The notes: a model not told the origin generated them from the letters alone. A stretch of 64,000 nucleotides of DNA from Prorocentrum cordatum (GCA_963575745.1 CAUYUJ010020733.1:1-64000); one strand, 5' to 3'. Shown: positions 41,205 through 51,798, counted from the stretch's first letter. Made by a program: numbers and translations.

Positions 41205-41465
41205 CTCTGAAGACGTCTCACGCGGAACGTCGGGACAGTCCTAACGGCACGACCGCTGGTGCCACGAAGATGGGCAATTCCAGAAGGTTGGGAGAAAGGG
41301 GACGAGAGGAGGTGTGAGCGGGAGGGAGGAAAGGAGAGGAAAAATAGATGAGGGAGGATCGAGGTGGACGGAGAGTACCAGGCAGGAAAGAACTGGAGGA
41401 TGAGGAAGGAGGATGGATAAGGAGGTCGAGAGGAGCAACAGGAACAGCAATAACGAAGCGGGCGC

Positions 41466-41543
41466 CTTGTTGTGCATCACCAATCGGTCCTCGACGAAGT
41501 AGAAGCTGTCGGAACAAGTGGCGTACGGATTTTGGATGATGGC
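41466..41543 (-). CDS. UNC119-like exon c
   Basis: 78 bases, 26 codons, with the signature [16 protein letters not shown]. The acceptor is CTCGCGAAG before GCCATC; the donor is AACAAG before GCGCCC (GC type). Confidence 0.9.
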
Positions 41544-44500
41544 CTTCGCGAGACGGTAGTAGCTCTCGATTTTGCATGTCTGCTCGCTCCAGATCCCGTT
41601 CCCCGCATCAATGATGACAAGTACTTCCGAGCCGCGACCCGCCGTGGCGGAAAGGGACGCCCACAAGTGCCCCCTCTCCTCCCTCCAATGTAGAGGTAAG
41701 GACTGGTGGGGTCAGGTCTTACCCTGCCTCTCCTCCACTCCTCCACTCCTCCTCCTCCTCCTCCTCCTCCTCCTCCTCCTCCTCCTCCTCCTCCTCTTCC
41801 TTCTCTTCCTCCTCCTCCTCCTCCTCTTCCTCCTCCTCATCCTGGTCCTCCTCCTCATCCTTCTCCCCTTCCTCCTTTCTTTCCTGCTCTTGCTCCTGTT
41901 CCTCCCACCCCCTCCCTTCTCCTCCCGCTCGCCTGTCCCGATTTCGCATAACACGCTGGAATTCTTCAAGGACTTCCAGGAATCGGCGCCCTGGGAATGG
42001 AAGAGATGGGTGGGAGGGGTAGGACGCCACCGATGGCGCGAGCGCACATGGCTTGCCCCCCCCCTCCCACCCGCCCCTCGCTCCTCCATCCCCTCCTCTG
42101 CGTCCACTTCCTCGACACCCCCCCGCCCAGCCCGCCTGCTTCAGCGCGGGGTCCATGTCTGGCATCGTGTAGATCACCTCCCACCTGGCGCCGGCGCAAG
42201 CTATCGTCCTGAGCCCTGATCCGGCTGCGCCTCCTCCCGCAGTGGCCTGCAGCCAGGGCTTCCTCCACCATCGAAGTCCGGGGCATCCCGCCAGCCTCGT
42301 GGCAGAGGTGGACTGGGGCCGAACGATGGCTCGAAGAGGCCTCCAAGATGACCCCAGGGCAAAAGATTCGCGATGTCCTTTCTTGTTGACTCTTGCCGTT
42401 ACCGTCGCCAGTTTCCTCCCAGATCCTCCTTCCCCCACGCTCTAAGTTGTTCGTTCTCGTCGTCCTCCTCCCCCTCATCCACCTAGATGGAAAGAGCTGG
42501 TTGTTTAAAGATCACTACCGTCGCCGACCCCCCGGCCAACCCTGGCCAACCCTTGCAAGCAACCTAAAGCGTGCCTGAAGCAAGCGGGCACGCTCGGAGT
42601 GAACTTCCTGGTATCTCCGCGGGCGACGCGACGACCATCGCGTGCGAGCGGGCACGCATCGAGGGACCTCTTGACAGAAATGCTGCTCCGACGATGTGCT
42701 CCCTAAGCGAGCTGGCACTCTCTGAACGCGCTTCCTGCCGACAGCGATGTCCATGAGATGCGTGGTGCCCGCGATCAGGCACGATTGGAGAGCACTCCTG
42801 GCTGGCAGCGTGATGATCATCAAGTGCGGGCGGGCGAGTCGGACCTGTAGCGGCAGGTTCATGAAAAGAAAAACGATGGCACTGCATTTTGTGTGCTGGG
42901 AGCAAACCCGCACGCTCGGACGAAGCTTTCTGGCATCCAAGTAACATCAGTGGCAACAGGATGATAACCAAACGCAATGCGGCACCACTAGAATGGCCTA
43001 CTTGACAAAATCCTTGCAAACTCTGGCGCAGCGACGTGAGCCGTCTACGAGCGGGCACGTTCAAACAACCCCACATCACCCTTGCCTAGACTCCGTCGTT
43101 TGATTCATTCCTCCTCGTCCTACAACGCCTCCTCCTCTTTTCCTCCTCCGCCTCCTCCTCCTCGCCCTCCCTCTCCTAGTCCTCCTCCTCCTCCTCCTCC
43201 ACTCCTCTCCTTTCCTCCCCTCTCCTCCTCATCCTCCCTCATCCTCCTCGATCGGAGGGGAGAGGAAAAGGAGGAGAACGGCGGGGGGGCGGAGAAATGG
43301 TGGAAAGGGAGAAGACCCTGGGATGGAAGAGGCACGGGTGGAAGTGGAGCCCGGCCAACCTCGAACCAACCCCTTTCATCCAACTCCCCACTAGCCCTCT
43401 GGCCAACCCCCTGGCCACCCCCTACCCTGGATGTCCCAGGTCGGGTGCCTGGGACGCCCTTTGAAAATGCAGATGGCAGGGGCAAGGAGGGGGAAAGGGG
43501 GGAGAGGGCGATGGGGAACGGACCCACAGGAAGGCAGCTGCGCCTCCGCCGCTGCGTGGAGACTCGGGCCTCAGAGGCTGGAGGCTGGCCAGCTTGACGC
43601 CAGCGCGGTTCAGATAGGACGTGATGCCCGCAACTGGACATCCGATGCATTGCGCAACTTGTGAAGCCCGTGCGCAAAACTGTGGCACAACACCTAGGGC
43701 GTCATCGATAGAACAGCGCAACGCGCGAGCCCGAAACTGCAACGCCCTAGCACCGTACCCCCACGGACGCACAGAGAGTGAGGGAGAAAAGAGGACAAGA
43801 AGGACGATAAAGAAGTAGACGCTTGAAGATGATGAGATGGACCAATAAAACAGATACCGTCAAAAAACAAAAAAAACGATGGAGGAGGACACATAGGAAG
43901 ATAACATTGCCTGAGACTTCGCGGAGAATGAGGACAAAGATTCGGCACTATCGCTTCAAATGGGGAAACATCGTATACACTTCGCGATCGTGCAAACCTC
44001 CCATGCAACGATAAGCCCGGCTATCCCCCATCCAGTCAACTCCCGATAACCTGGCCAAAACCTCCTGGCAGATCCCCTGGGCCCACCCTGGTTAGAGCAA
44101 AATTTCCACAACATGTATATACATATATATATATATATATACATAGATGTATATATAACAATGCCTCCTCCTCCCCCTCTACTCACCCGGGGGGTCACCA
44201 GAAATTGAATCGGAACGTGTCCCGTCTCTTTCCCGTCCGTACCCTCTTCTCGAGCTCATCCATACTTCTCCTCCTCGTCCTCCTCATCTCCCCCCTTCTC
44301 TCCTGTTATTTTTCAACGGTGCAGCGCCGCGCCGGCGAAGGGCACAGACGTCCAGGCGCGACGGGCAGGACAGACGGGCTCGCGGCGTGGGGCGACCCGA
44401 AGTACGGTCGGACCGACAGAATGACTTCATTCAAGCACATAAGACCCTCCACCGACCAAACCACACCAACCATAGAGATCCCTCGAGGGCACCCTCCCCC

Positions 44501-45433
44501 AGGATGCACGAGAACACCCAACACGCACGAAGAACATGAGGGCCCCCCCCCCCCCGAATCGACATCGATCTTATACCCCGGTCCGACAGTCCTCCCCTCC
44601 CGCCGACCCGACCCGGCAGCCTGGCCATCTGCGCTGCATCGCAACCCCCAGGCAGGAGAACCCAGAATCGAATCGATAAATCGGATCGGCAATCGACATG
44701 AATCGGATCGGCGAAAATCGGCAGCCGAATCGGGAAAAGTCGAATCGGCGGAAATCGGCAGGCTAGCATGCCTCCAATACGAAATCGGAATCCAAATCGG
44801 AAGCCCAAATCGAATCGAATCGGAATCGGAATCCATCGAAGTCGAATCGAATCGAATCGGAGGAATCGAAACGAGCCCTGCCCAGGCAGAGCCCCCCCCC
44901 AGCCGAGAGGCCCAAGGGCTGTGATGGTCCAGGCGCACGGCCCCCACGCGGGTGCCCGCCGGGATGCGCGAGGGCGCGAGCGCAGGCGGGCCCCCCCTGA
45001 GGGGGCCCGCCTGCCCTGTGGCCCTCAGGCTCGTGAGCCCCCGTCTGCTCGCCTGGGAGGCGAGCGAGGGGTGGGAAATGAGAAGCAGAAGGCCTTCTCG
45101 GGAAAGCTCGGAAGTCCCCCGGCCCCTCCGGAGGAGTCTCCCGAGCCTCCCCCGCAGACGCGACGAAGAACTCCTCGGGGGGCGCGAGGGCTTCTGAGAA
45201 GCCCCGCCGCCTCCCGAGACAAAAGTTCCACATCATCCTCATCAGTATCCTCTTCCTAGTCTCCTTTCGGTGCCTTACGATCTGAGAAATACGAATGACT
45301 CCCTACACGGACGGCATGCAACAGAGCGGCACGTGCGCAACAGACAGCAGCTGCCCACGTGTTGCGGGTGTTCGGGATAACGAAGGGCAGCGTAAAGTCG
45401 TAGCTCTTGATCAATTGGTCGCCGAAGTAATGC
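41466..45433 (-). CDS. UNC119 / PDE6-delta family lipid-binding chaperone (partial gene model)
   Basis: Three exons read in order as [26 protein letters not shown] then [16 protein letters not shown], and [20 protein letters not shown], then LVMHNK. Known UNC119 proteins carry ERHYF..L-K-FDF-F-IP--NT-E-IYE-P-LS, then NPYET-SDSFYFVD-LVMHNKADY, so family membership rests on recalled family motifs. The family forms a beta-sandwich with a greasy pocket that binds N-terminal myristoyl groups; with ARL-type small GTPases it delivers lipidated proteins to ciliary and other membranes. Only the C-terminal third is found. The N-terminal exons should lie between 45.44 and about 52 kb, and the few last residues (usually ADY-Y) below 41.46 kb. 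The introns are 3174 and 592 bp, full of CCT tracts and TIR elements. Confidence 0.85.
41738..41905. repeat. CCT microsatellite
   Basis: CCT with CTTC/CAT interruptions, in the intron between UNC119 exons b and c. Confidence 0.9.
42136..42184 (-). CDS. UNC119-like exon b
   Basis: 49 bases, phase 2 to 0, reading [16 protein letters not shown]. The acceptor is GGCGCCAG before GTGGGAG; the donor is AAGCAG before GCGGGC (GC type). Confidence 0.85.
42560..43075. repeat. Degenerate GCGAGCGGGCACGC minisatellite
   Basis: The words AAGCGGGCACGCTCGGA, GCGAGCGGGCACGCATCGA, GCGAGCTGGCACTCTC, CCCGCACGCTCGGA and CGAGCGGGCACGTTC recur, each followed by a CTTCCTG-like word. It lies in the long UNC119 intron. 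A minus-strand frame [19 protein letters not shown] inside has exon-like borders but does not fit the phase. Confidence 0.6.
43120..43252. repeat. CCT microsatellite
   Basis: Interrupted CCT repeat in the long UNC119 intron. Confidence 0.9.
43570..43746 (-). CDS. Candidate exon inside the long UNC119 intron
   Basis: 177 bases, phase 2 to 2. Reads [20 protein letters not shown], then [20 protein letters not shown]. The acceptor is GGTGCTAG, the donor CTGAG before GCCC. It is not part of the UNC119 fold between exons a and b, which abut in the family, so it is either chance or an alternative or nested transcript. Confidence 0.3.
43800..44100. other. No gene recognised
   Basis: AG-rich sequence (AAGAAGTAGACG, AAAAAACAAAAAAAACG) without splice-consistent exons; intronic if the UNC119 model is right. 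Confidence 0.4.
44112..44160. repeat. TA dinucleotide microsatellite
   Basis: ATATATATATATATATATAC within GTATATACAT..GTATATATAA. Confidence 0.9.
44404..44590. mobile_element. TIR element, CAGTCGGACC family, copy 3
   Basis: ACGGTCGGACCGACAG at one end, CCCCGGTCCGACAGT at the other. Shares the interior with 1930-2106 (GGGCACCCTCCCCCAGGATG). Inside the long UNC119 intron. Confidence 0.7.
44640..44885. repeat. AATCGG dispersed repeat, copy 2
   Basis: Runs of AATCGAATCG and GGAATCGG. Same word order as 17815-18050, ending GATCGAAACGAGCCC-like. Confidence 0.75.
44890..45270. other. No exon assigned
   Basis: GC-rich sequence within the UNC119 intron; GGCCTTCTC-type words related to 21.8 and 51.0 kb. 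Confidence 0.35.
45359..45433 (-). CDS. UNC119-like exon a
   Basis: 75 bases, phase 2 to 2, covering the HYF..DF..VIPN segment. The acceptor is pyrimidine-rich (CTGCCGTTGCCCAG before GCATT). The donor is AACAC before GTGGGC. The GTGGG at the donor is repeated at the next acceptor. Confidence 0.85.
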
Positions 45434-45439
45434 CTGGGC

Positions 45440-46068
45440 AACGGCAGAACCGCGGGCAGAGACACAGGACAAGCGCGGCTTGCGGCCTGCAAGAGCTCCG
45501 ACGCGCATCGGACGTCGTCGTCGTCCTAGTCGTCGGCGGACGCGGTCGTCGGACGGCGTCGGTCGTCGTTGTCGTGGGACGTCTGGCGTCGCCGTCGAAA
45601 GTCAACCGGGGGAGCAGCACGCCCCACCACGAGCTCGTGTGTGCGAAGGCGTCCGTCAAGAGGGCGTAGTGTGAGATATCAACTCACAGAAACGTTCGGT
45701 CGTCCCCATGGCGCCCAATAGCGTGCCCAATCGCGCGCAAAGCGGACAGAATGCAACTCTCCCGCGTGCCGCTAGTTTACGCTGTTGGCCGCTATTGGGC
45801 GTTGCTTGAATGCTTCGGCGCTGCTGGGCGCTATTGGGCGGTATTGAGTGCTTTTGGGAGGCATGCGACGATATCCATCCAACCCAAGACGAGCGGGAAC
45901 TTGCACGATGTACGATCTGAGAAGCGAGCGGGGCACGGCATATTTGGCACACGGAGAGGCGCGACTGCCTACGTAAACGGACAACATCCGAGCGACGCCC
46001 GCTTCCCCGAACAGGCGCACCTGAGGTGAAGAAGAACACCCGGGGAAGCCCGGCCTGTCGGAGGTCCG
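45440..46068. other. No exon assigned
   Basis: Contains CGTCGTCGTC-rich DNA at 45515-45575 and GCTATTGGGCG/GCTGCTGGGCG degenerate units at 45785-45850. The missing upstream UNC119 exons were searched for here and not found. Confidence 0.4.
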
Positions 46069-46075
46069 CACTCCT

Positions 46076-46178
46076 CACATATTCCCCCCTGTAGAGGGAG
46101 GAGGAGGAGGAGGAGGAGGAGGAGGAGGAGGAGGAGGAGGAGGAGGAGGAGGAGGAGGAGGAGGAGGAGGAGGAGGGG
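46076..46178. repeat. Single TCGGGCATGTCC-family terminus running into a GGA tract
   Basis: ATATTCCCCCCTGTAGAGGG matches the family's right end, but the sequence then continues as pure GGA for about 80 bp instead of ACATGCCCGA. Confidence 0.65.
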
Positions 46179-46239
46179 GTGTAACCACAGTTGCCCGGTT
46201 ACCCTTGGCACTGCGCCATGGGGGGCCAGCCTCCTCCTC

Positions 46240-46445
46240 CTTAACCATACCATCTTGTCGGCGAATCGACGCTGATCGACGCGAAGTGGACGCCAGATCG
46301 ACGCAAATTCGACGCGACTTGGCGCCAGCCCCGAGGCCTAGTCGGCGCTATCTCATCGACTCACAGACGCTCATCGGCGCAACCCGACGCAAAAGGCGGA
46401 AGCAAGAGGGCACACCAGGCTCCCAGGATTTGCTACCGAAAACGA
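46240..46445. repeat. CGACGCTAAT short-repeat block, copy 4
   Basis: CTTGTCGGCGAATCGACGCT, eight more GACGC units, GGCGCTATCTCATCGACT as in copy 1, then GAGGGCACACCAGGCTCCCA and GATTTGCTACC as at the end of the 30.18-30.51 kb element. Confidence 0.75.
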
Positions 46446-46830
46446 CAACGTTCAATGGAGGATACGACGAGTCCAATCGCCGACTGAGGAGGGTTTCCAA
46501 CTGGACCAAATTTTGTTGGCCCCACCCTGGGATATACGATGGGGGGCGTCCGTCCTCGATAGGGATGCGTCCGAACAACCACCTGGGCGTGTATCCCAGA
46601 GTTCCCCCCCTTTCTGATCGGCAGAACTCTTCGGGCGGAACTCGAGAATTCGGGGAAGAAAGATCGCCTGCGAGACGTCGTCGAAAAGGCAGGACAAGTC
46701 CGCATCGCATCGAGCAGCCAGACCGAAGCGGAATCCAGCACGAGGCAGAAGCACGGGACAGAGTCGGACCGGGACAGCTCGGGGATCTCTGAGATCTGGC
46801 GGTCCCGGCGGATGTGTCGGGCGCCGAGGC
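46446..46830. other. No gene recognised
   Basis: Mixed composition; no splice-consistent exon. Confidence 0.35.
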
Positions 46831-46832
46831 CG

Positions 46833-46887
46833 CTCCCTCCTCCTCCTCCTCCTCCTCCTCCTCCTCCTCCTCCTCCTCCTTCTCCTC
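46833..46887. repeat. CCT microsatellite
   Basis: Short pure CCT tract. Confidence 0.9.
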
Positions 46888-47352
46888 GACAGAGCGTTCT
46901 GGGACACTTTCAGTGCGTGCCGCAGGGCTGTGGAGCGACTTAGCATCCTGGTCCTGGGCCCGCCCGAGGATCCGCCGGCGTCGAGTCGGGCACGAGGGTA
47001 GACTCGGAGGCTACGTCGGACCTGGCTGCATCGCCACTGAGCGGAGATCGAACCCTCACCGGCTGCGCCAGGATGCACGACAGCGCCATGCAGGCAGCGG
47101 GCCACAGCGGATCGTCGGAGAGACTGGAATCGGATCGGATCGGTGCAGCCGAGACCGCATTCGGATCGACTCGATGGGATCTGAATGGGCCCTGCGAGCA
47201 CTACGAGGACGGTGAGAGGAGCTCGCGCTGAGATCCCTTTGACCCCACCGCCTCCCCCTTGCCATCCAGATGGCCCAGCCTGACCATGCCGACGGCGCTC
47301 AGCTCAAACTCTGGGGCGATATAGAAGCAGCATCGGGATGGCTCTCGATTGC

Positions 47353-47520
47353 AGTCAATGCGCACAATAAGGATGCACGATAAGTATGCGAGGGCCTTGG
47401 AAGGCCACGTCGACGCCTTCCGAGCGGGGCGCCGTCAGCGAAAATGACCAAGGATGGTCCGAAGGAGGTATGATGCAAGGGGAACTCTGGAAAGTCGCTC
47501 ATCCTTACCATGCGCCCCCA
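47353..47520. repeat. TAAGGATGC dispersed element, copy 2
   Basis: AGTCAATGCGCACAATAAGG, GCGAGGGCCTTGGAAGGCCA, CATCCTTACCATGCG. Confidence 0.7.
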
Positions 47521-47796
47521 TGGTAAGTTAAAAGTCCGCGGCCCCCATGGCCAAGGGCTGGGATGGGCCTAGAGGCAAGGACGCGAGCTGGGGGCATCTT
47601 TGGAAGGCTGCTCCTCCTCCTGATCCTGCTCGACTGCCCCTCCTGGAGACGGAGCGCCGAGGGGGGGAGTGTGAGCGGGGGCAGATACCCTCTGAGAGGG
47701 GGCAGATGCCCTCTCAGAAGCCCTCTGGCCTTTCTGCGAGACCCGCGGTGTCTTCGGAGAAGGCTCAGAGAGCTTCTCCACAAGTTGATAAAAAAA

Positions 47797-47951
47797 CATA
47801 AACATGAGCTTCAAGGGCTTCGCGCGGATTTCTTGGAGCTGCCCTGGGCGCGCGGAGCGCGCCGGGGGGCTGCGCCGGAGGCGCCGCCGGGAGGGGGGGG
47901 GCCCAGCGCGGCTCCAAGAAGTCCGCGCAGGGCGCCGAAAGCTCATTACAC
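47797..47951. mobile_element. GGTCCGCGCGG foldback family, copy near 47.9 kb
   Basis: CGCGCGGATTTCTTGGAGCT against GGCTCCAAGAAGTCCGCGCA; outer ATGAGCTT against AAGCTCAT; centre GGGCGCGCGGAGCGCGCC and GGAGGCGCCGCCGGGAGG as in the other copies. Confidence 0.75.
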
Positions 47952-48132
47952 GTCGGTCGGAAGAAATAGGTAGAAACATGAAGTAGGAAGGCGGATATAG
48001 TAGATTGGGTGCAAGTCCTCCCGGAGAATAACAAGACACAGAAAGAGCAGGTCGATTCCGGAAGTGGGGAGGCGCTTGAAGTAGACTAGAATCTGGGAAG
48101 CCAACGATACCTGCTTCCAACGACCGGCGTGT
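47949..48132. mobile_element. TIR element, CCATCGGTCGG family, copy 2
   Basis: ACACGTCGGTCGGAAGAAAT at one end, TCCAACGACCGGCGTGTA at the other, sharing AGGTAGAAACATGAAGTAGG with 9484-9685. It abuts the foldback element before it. Confidence 0.7.
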
Positions 48133-48650
48133 ATGCCTTTCTGGGGTTTTCTCGTCTGCGATGCTCGGGCCGGGCGAGAGGGGGGGATAGCAAAGGGGGG
48201 GGGGGAGAATCAGCTCACGTAGCTGATTTTCCCGGCGCCTCCCGGCGCTGGAGGCGGCTATGCATCGAGGAACGGGCCCCTCGGTGGGGCCGAAACCAGC
48301 TACATGCAGCAGGTGTCGTACCCCCCCCTTTCCCCCCCCCCCCCCCTTTCGCCCGAGCCGAGATGCGCAGGGGGCCCCGGGCCTCCGGGGCCCTCCCCGG
48401 GCGGGCCCGCCCTCCCAGGGGTGCCCTCCCTCCGTATGATGGGCGCGCCGCCGGGCCGGCCCCCGCGGGCGCGCGCGGGGCGCCGCTTTTTCCTCCCCCG
48501 AGCCACGCGCGCAGGGCCGGAGGGGCAGCTCGGGGGGGGGGGGGGAAGGTGGCGGCCGCCCCCGCGCTCGCGCGCTGCCGCCACCCCCCTCCCCCCCGCG
48601 CAGGGCGGGCGCGCGCGGGGGGCGCCGCGCCCACGGCGCCCCCCGTTAGG
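48133..48650. other. G/C-run low-complexity DNA, no gene recognised
   Basis: Alternating C and G runs and GCGCGCGG words. Long Pro/Arg/Gly/Ala frames are open on both strands and carry no information. Confidence 0.5.
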
Positions 48651-48652
48651 AA

Positions 48653-48808
48653 GGCACCAACTATACACCAACACCGATCCTGGCCAGGATCACCCTGGGC
48701 CCAGGATCGGTGTATACGCCCTCCTGCCTTGCGCAGGAAGGCATATACACCGATCCTGGGCTCAGGGTGATTCTGGGCCAGGGTCGGTGTTGGTGTATAG
48801 TTGGTGCC
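48653..48808. repeat. Large hairpin, arms about 67 bp
   Basis: GGCACCAACTATACACCAAC begins the left arm and GTTGGTGTATAGTTGGTGCC ends the right arm. CCGATCCTGG(C/G)CCAGGATCAC-like blocks pair inside, with about four mismatches and a 20-base loop CTCCTGCCTTGCGCAGGAA. Confidence 0.9.
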
Positions 48809-48936
48809 CCCCGTCCGCCCCGAATTCGCGGGAGAGCGGCGCGGCGGGCCGGAGGTCCGCGGAACGTCTCTACCTCCGGAGGGGCGGCAGGCCGCCGGGG
48901 GCCTCGCCGGGAGGCAGCGGTCGGCCCCCGAGGGGC

Positions 48937-49097
48937 CTCCTCCTCCTCCTCCTCCTCCTCCTCCCTCCTCCCTCCTCATCCTCCTCCTCCTCCTCCTCCT
49001 CCTCCTCCTCCTCCTCCTCCTCCTCCTCCTCCTCCTCCGCCTCCTCCGCCTCCTCCGCCTCCGCCTCCTCCTCCTCCTCCTCCTCCTCCTCCTCCAC
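48937..49097. repeat. CCT microsatellite
   Basis: CCT with CCG interruptions. Confidence 0.95.
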
Positions 49098-49479
49098 GGA
49101 GGCTAAAAATATCGTCACCGTAGGGGCTCGAGCACAAGAAGCCTTCCACGAGAAACCCAACCCCGAGACCCCAGGACGAACCCTTGACTTCTGGTGCGGG
49201 AGCGCCACGCGCTCCATAGCAACACCATCGGCACCCAAGGAACCGAGGGCACCCTGGAGGCGAGCAAGGTGCTTCTTGGCGTGGGCCCCCACTGTATGTA
49301 CCACCGCCGGCTCCAGAGCTACCCCAGGAAGCTGGAAGCACACGTGGCCCGATTCTCACATGTGGCCCGATCCAAGAATCGTCGAGGGCCTCCGAAAGTG
49401 CATGTGAATGCAATTTCGAACATTGTGTCTCACGAACTCAGCGAGGCTGACCGCCTCATGTGGGCGACGGAAATACAAG

Positions 49480-49700
49480 GGTCTTATGCGAGATGACGTA
49501 GCGACCATACGCGGCGGCGTACGCGGACCGCCAGCGCGGCACGCTGCGCTGGAGACGAGGGCGCTTACGCGCAACCTCACGCGGGCAGCTTACGCACCGA
49601 TGACGGCGCAGACGACCCCCTTTCTTGTTGCGTCGCTCTGGCAGAGAGTACACGTTAGCCAGCTCTCTGGCAGAGAGTACACGTTAGAGAGAACCTGCCC
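49480..49700. repeat. TACGCG dispersed repeat, copy 4, with a 27-bp tandem repeat
   Basis: TTATGCGAGATGACGTAGCG, CCGCCAGCGCGGCACGCTGC, GCTTACGCGCAACCTCACGC as in copy 3. It is followed by CTCTGGCAGAGAGTACACGT twice. Confidence 0.7.
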
Positions 49701-50560
49701 AGCTCGGAGTTCCGTCCTTCTTAGCTCTGGCTGAGGCCTGCGGGCAGGCACGGGCGGTGGGAACTCTACCAACACGGCGGCGAGTCGGGCAATCGGAACG
49801 ACTCGGAACGTGCGTCGGATCGCGATGCCTCCGAACGTAGTAATCGACGTCGACTCGGATCGGCCGCGAAAGGATTCTCCTTCGCTATGCGAGCATCAGG
49901 CCGTACAAGAAATTCGGAATGTCACAGTCGAATCGCATCGGGCTAGCCGGAATCGATGAAGAGGATCGGAGTGGACGAGTGAACCCCGGAGAGTGATCAT
50001 TCAACTCTGGAAACATCCCTGAAAACACATTCGCCTGAAAAAAATGGCCGGCCTGCGTGATTGTAACGGATAGGGGCTAGTGTTCTGCCACCCACTTTTG
50101 ACCGCAATAGGAGAAGGTATGGCGACCACAATACCCGCCTTCGTGGGACTTCCAGCTGACCCGGTACCTTGGGGCCCAACTCGAGAATGAAACATCGGGT
50201 AGCAACCATCCGCAGTAGGGGTGTTTTCGAGTGGCCCGCTTGGGATGTACCCCCGCGCTGTCCCTTCTTGTCTGCACTGCCGGTTCTGTCTTTTGGGGGT
50301 GAATCTTTCGGATGAGGGGCGAGAAATCGCCTTCGAGATTTGCTGAGGGGGGTCTGGGGGATTGAGGCCGAGGACCCACCTGCGAGTCCTCGACTGGTGT
50401 CCCGCCCTTGTGCCCGACTGGGGAGGCCAAAAACGTCCCAACACCGCTGCTCCCCCGACCCCTGCTGGGGTGCAGTCTGACCAGAATTCCGAGGAGAATC
50501 TGGCCGTGGCGACGAGGGCTCTCATGGGGCGGTATGATTTTTTTTGACCCGGGGCGGTAT
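49701..50560. other. No gene recognised
   Basis: AATCGG-type words at 49780-49970, then mixed sequence open over 300 codons on the minus strand. That frame (part of 50001-51008) contains TIR-element sequence and shows no conserved motif. Confidence 0.4.
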
Positions 50561-50585
50561 GAATATCGCTCCTGGGGGGACCAAA

Positions 50586-50731
50586 AGGTAAGGATACCGC
50601 TACTCCCCGGACCTCTCCCGGGTACGTTCTGACCAACATTTCGAGGCGACTCCACCGGTGGCGACGAGGGCCTCCCAGGAGGCCCAGAAAGAGGGAAGCG
50701 AGGGAAGGGTAGCGGTGTGGGTACCTTTTCC
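50586..50731. mobile_element. TIR element, GGTATCCNTACC family, copy 2
   Basis: AAAAGGTAAGGATACCGCTA against TAGCGGTGTGGGTACCTTTT. The interior is shared with 9346-9496. Related fragments lie at 50415-50550 and 33500-33620. Confidence 0.7.
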
Positions 50732-50841
50732 TCCTCTGAGCCGCCTCCCCCGACTCGACCGACGGGTCCAGCAGCGCCGGGGGCTCACCCGAGAGGCCCG
50801 GGGGGCCGTGCACCCGCGACCTTCGAGAAAGAAAGCAGTGA

Positions 50842-51144
50842 CATGAGCACACGCTTTCGGAGGTCCGAGCGCATGTCTTGGATCGAGGCTGGATCTTCAT
50901 ATCGGCGGTGAGCGAGAGGGGGAGGTGAGAAGGAGAAGGTCTTGTCAGAAGGCGGCAGGGCTGAGAAATTGACCGTGTCTTCGAGGAAGGCTTATGAAAG
51001 CGTCCCAAAGGGTGGGGGGCTTCCGAGCCTTCTGAGAAGGCCTTCTCCTTCTCATTTCCCCACCTCGCCTGCGCTGGAGGCGCCGCCAGGGGGGCTCCAC
51101 CGCCGATCCAAGAAAGCCGCGCAAAACTCCCGAAGTCTACGTCT
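50842..51144. mobile_element. GGTCCGCGCGG foldback family, copy near 51 kb, with internal insert
   Basis: TTTCGGAGGTCCGAGCGC..TCTTGGATCG at the left, CCGATCCAAGAAAGCCGCGC at the right. GGAGGCGCCGCCAGGGGGG stands just inside the right arm. About 160 bp of unrelated sequence separates the halves. Confidence 0.6.
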
Positions 51145-51479
51145 ACAGTCCAGTCCGATTGGAGAGGACACGCGAGGGGACCCGACCCTTCTTAAGGCCA
51201 CACTGCCCCAGGAAGGTTGAGAGCATGGGTCTCGAAACACGGGGCACAAAGGCACCCTTTACTCGACAAGGTCGAATCGCACTCGACTGCTGAACAGGAG
51301 CCGACCGTCCTGGCATTCGTATAGGCCAGCGACGACATGTTATTGGAACAGAACGGATATGTCTGCTGACAGAAGCAATGCTCTTATAACATAAAACCGC
51401 GTACATCAAACAGAGACAGTGCTCTTACAACATAGAGCCGCTTGAATTGAACAGGGCGCGACCCCAGTGAGGGGAAAGC

Positions 51480-51590
51480 GTCCCATTGCATGGGGTCAGT
51501 GCATGGCATTGCTTCGCATTGCTTGGCATTGGTTGGCACTGCTTGGCATTGCTTGGGATTGCTTAGCATTGGTTGGCATTTCTAAGAACA
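51480..51590. repeat. GCTTGGCATT tandem repeat
   Basis: About ten units of a 10-bp word (GCTTGGCATT, GGTTGGCATT). Confidence 0.9.
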
Positions 51591-51798
51591 CGAAGCACCG
51601 GGGGCAGAGAACCCGCGGAACCTGGGAAACCACCGAGGAGCGGGCAACGTAACAATAGGAGACACCTGGGGCGGGGAACCTAAGGAACCCGAAGAACCTC
51701 CGGGAGACGAGCAACGTAACAATACGGGCACCGGGGGCAAGGAACCCAAGGAACCCGAGGACCCTCCGAACAACGGGCAACAAACAATAGGAGGCACC
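51591..51798. repeat. Three tandem units of about 66 bp
   Basis: Each unit carries GCACCGGGGGC, GGAACC(T/C)(A/G), ACCTCCG or ACCCTCCG, CGGGCAACGTAACAATA. Confidence 0.85.

Noticed and set aside
41933-42415. A longer, phase-consistent exon chain (42415-42136, 41990-41933, 41682-41466) in another frame
   Set aside because: All joins fit in phase and texture, but comparison with the UNC119 signature shows the true exons are the smaller 42184-42136 and 41543-41466 in a different frame. It warns that phase agreement alone is weak evidence for the other candidate exons.
50001-51008. A 335-codon minus-strand open frame
   Set aside because: It runs through TIR-element DNA, has no recognisable motif or splice context, and its composition follows the GC-rich background.
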